DNA of 6,492 nucleotides from contig DNGN01000266.1 in assembly GCA_003486225.1 (NCBI GenBank), positions 1 through 6,492 of the forward strand, in the 5' to 3' direction. The notes under the pieces are model-generated. The model searched no databases and was not told where the DNA came from. It saw only the letters and a program-made list of their open reading frames with translations. This DNA comes from Chloroflexota bacterium. GTDB taxonomy: Bacteria; Chloroflexota; Anaerolineae; Anaerolineales; UBA11579. How positions within the stretch are numbered: position 1 is the first letter of the stretch; the number at the start of each line of letters is the position of its first letter. The translations under genes and the position numbers were made by a program. Positions 5,510 to 6,492 of the stretch are shown one piece after another.

Positions 5510-5756
5510 CTTGCGCTTATCACATTGGTGGATACCGCAATCACCCTAGCACCCAGGTTACGAGATTCAACCGCCACCGCTCTGGGTTGTTCCTGGCTGC
5601 AGGCCGTCAGAGCCAGCCCGCACTGCCATCTGCAGGAAAAGCGCTCAGTTAATACCACACGATGCTCCCGTTACCACCACTGCCTTGTCTTCAAAAAAAT
5701 TTGAGCATGCGATTCTCCACAAACTGCAGAACTCTTCTAGAGATGAGCAGACAATC

Positions 5757-5785
5757 TTTTTATGCCGCGAAACTTGTGCTATAGT
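5757..5785 (+). promoter_or_regulatory. Candidate extended -10 promoter for the deazaflavin reductase gene
   Basis: TGCTATAGT (5777-5785) is an extended -10 element: TG, one base, then TATAGT, five of six consensus matches. A weak -35 TTTTTA lies at 5757-5762, 17 bases upstream. The predicted start near 5792 would leave a leader of about 16 bases carrying GAGGG (5793-5797) before ATG 5808. Its position inside the in-frame extension from 5685 argues that the extension is not translated. Confidence 0.5.
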
Positions 5786-5807
5786 GGATAGTGAGGGTGT
5801 GCATAAG

Positions 5808-6263
5808 ATGAAAAAATCATTTTACCGCAGATCCAAATATGGCCCCATGCTGGCCTACAAGATCGGTCTCGGCCCACTGATCGGCAGGATCGTGCTGCTG
5901 CTGACCACCACAGGTCGAAAAACCGGGCTGCCCCGCGTAACACCCCTACAGTATGAACTGATTGATGGGATCTATCACATCGGGGCAGTATTCGGCTTGC
6001 GTTCTGATTGGGTGCGCAATATTCAGGCCAACCCGCGGGTTACTATGCGGGTAAAAAATGAAACTTTCAATGGCCGGGCAGAGATTTCCGCAGACCCCGA
6101 AATTCTGGCGGACTTTATCCAGTACCGGTGGAACAAAAACCCCCGTCTGATCGGGCTGATCATGAAGCTGGATGGCTTCAAATCCAAACCCAGCCGTGAA
6201 GAATTGATTGAATATTGTAAAAATTTTGCCCTGGTACGAATTTTTCCCGAGAAGGCAGACTGA
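5808..6263 (+). CDS. Deazaflavin-dependent nitroreductase family protein (Ddn/FqR type)
   Basis: This protein of 151 residues matches the usual length of the F420H2-dependent quinone/nitro reductase family (PF04075, TIGR00026), a small split-barrel fold that transfers hydride from reduced F420 to quinones or other acceptors. Visible signatures are LTTTGRKTGLPR at 32-43, the cofactor phosphate-binding stretch typical of the family, and SDWVRNIQANP at 66-76. A hydrophobic N-terminal segment (about 12-33) may associate with the membrane. The frame is open back to 5685, but family length, a GAGGG site at 5793-5797 and an extended -10 box at 5777-5785 support ATG 5808. It is the only plus-strand gene here, divergent from the hydrolase and convergent with the next gene. 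Whether the host makes F420 cannot be seen; some relatives bind FMN or other ligands instead. Confidence 0.85.
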   Translation: MKKSFYRRSKYGPMLAYKIGLGPLIGRIVLLLTTTGRKTGLPRVTPLQYELIDGIYHIGAVFGLRSDWVRNIQANPRVTMRVKNETFNGRAEISADPEILADFIQYRWNKNPRLIGLIMKLDGFKSKPSREELIEYCKNFALVRIFPEKAD

Positions 6264-6280
6264 AAAAATGCTTAATTTTT
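6264..6280. repeat. A/T inverted repeat at the convergent gene junction
   Basis: AAAAAT (6264-6269) and ATTTTT (6275-6280) flank the five bases GCTTA. The repeat covers the 8-nt gap between the reductase stop (6261-6263) and the facing gene's TAA (6274-6272). It would give a weak stem with a U-run in both transcripts. It could contribute to bidirectional termination, but it lacks the GC-rich stem of a standard intrinsic terminator. Confidence 0.3.
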
Positions 6281-6492
6281 CCCAGGAGCACCTTGCCTGC
6301 GCCGATCAATAATGCCAGACACGAGTGCTGCCCCGGGCAGGCTGGTCAACATCATCAGCGTGCGGTAGAGGAGTGCGAGCGTCAGGCTGTGTGGCTCGCT
6401 GATGCCACCAATCCGGTGGAACACAAACCAGATAGCCCATTCCTGCAACCCTAACCCGCCAATCGAGATGGGCAGCAGCGAGATAAAATAGA
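6272..6492 (-). CDS. C-terminal part of a lysylphosphatidylglycerol synthase-like membrane protein (partial)
   Basis: The last 73 codons of a minus-strand gene enter from the right edge and end with TAA at 6274-6272. The peptide begins YFISLLPISIGGLGLQEWA, the hallmark late segment of the PF03706 family (LPG synthase transmembrane domain, AglD/UPF0104-like, sometimes called flippase-like). In that family a P-S-G-G-G-E pattern is conserved; here P, S, GG, G and E are all present, with Gln where many members have Arg before the Glu. A second hydrophobic segment follows (about residues 38-60: LTLALLYRTLMMLTSLPGAALV). A short basic tail, DRRRQGAPGKN, ends the protein. Members act in lipid modification or polyprenyl-linked sugar transfer or transport; which one applies here cannot be told from the fragment. 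The gene converges on the reductase gene with an 8-nt gap. Confidence 0.8.
   Translation of the reverse strand, partial: YFISLLPISIGGLGLQEWAIWFVFHRIGGISEPHSLTLALLYRTLMMLTSLPGAALVSGIIDRRRQGAPGKN

Larger units (their letters stand above)
5459..5807. other. Divergent intergenic region between hydrolase and reductase genes
   Basis: These 349 bases separate two divergently transcribed genes. They hold the hydrolase -10 box inside an inverted repeat (5489-5509) and an extended -10 promoter for the reductase (5757-5785). The middle (about 5520-5750) shows no RNA gene or recognisable site. A minus-strand frame from GTG 5658 to TAA 5458 encodes 65 residues with a lipobox-like LTAC. It ends in TAATG at the hydrolase start, but it has no recognisable family and is not called as a gene here. 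Confidence 0.6.

Noticed and set aside
5555..5580. tRNA T-arm-like sequence (GAGATTCAACC)
   Set aside because: No flanking complementary T-stem, acceptor stem or anticodon arm could be found.
1..6492. Mobile elements, CRISPR array, phage genes or toxin-antitoxin pair
   Set aside because: No transposase or integrase motifs, no regularly spaced repeats and no small paired genes were found.

Overview
The window looks like a bacterial chromosome segment of moderate GC content with dense, ordinary gene packing. Gene content and protein style suggest Chloroflexota, perhaps Anaerolineae: a fused double-ATPase ECF transporter, a deazaflavin (F420)-type reductase, a membrane-anchored PAF-acetylhydrolase and an LPG-synthase-like membrane protein. 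This placement is inference; there is no rRNA or marker gene to fix it. I see no mobile element, CRISPR array, tRNA or rRNA.

Layout. Positions 1-3734 (minus strand) hold an energy-coupling factor (ECF) vitamin/nutrient uptake operon, transcribed in this order: fused double ABC ATPase (3734-2109), S component (2080-1145), EcfT transmembrane protein (1053-184), then the start of a fourth, exported or membrane-anchored protein (167 to beyond position 1). A candidate promoter lies at 3863-3835, and a strong hairpin lies between the S and T genes (1087-1127). Positions 4037-5458 (minus strand) encode a four-helix membrane-anchored alpha/beta hydrolase of the PAF-acetylhydrolase II type. Its probable -10 box is embedded in a perfect 8-bp inverted repeat. 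Positions 5808-6263 (plus strand) encode a Ddn-type deazaflavin-dependent nitroreductase, apparently driven by an extended -10 promoter. From 6492 down to 6272 (minus strand) is the C-terminal end of a lysylphosphatidylglycerol synthase-like (PF03706) multi-pass protein, converging on the reductase.

How the parts work together. The ECF genes form one complete uptake machine: an ATPase pair on one chain, a scaffold protein and a substrate-capture protein. The fourth co-transcribed gene starts 16 nt after ecfT behind a perfect AGGAGG, so it is a plausible extracytoplasmic helper. The S component resembles the UPF0397/PF07155 type, which is usually found with a duplicated ATPase, but it carries extra membrane segments at the N-terminus and in the middle. 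Its substrate cannot be read from this window, and I recognise no riboswitch upstream.

Most interesting points. (1) The S-T intercistronic hairpin, whose four non-Watson-Crick positions are all G.U in the mRNA sense. (2) The enlarged S component. (3) The operator-like repeat over the hydrolase -10 box. (4) A possible 8-codon mini-ORF that overlaps the ATPase start codon by ATGA.
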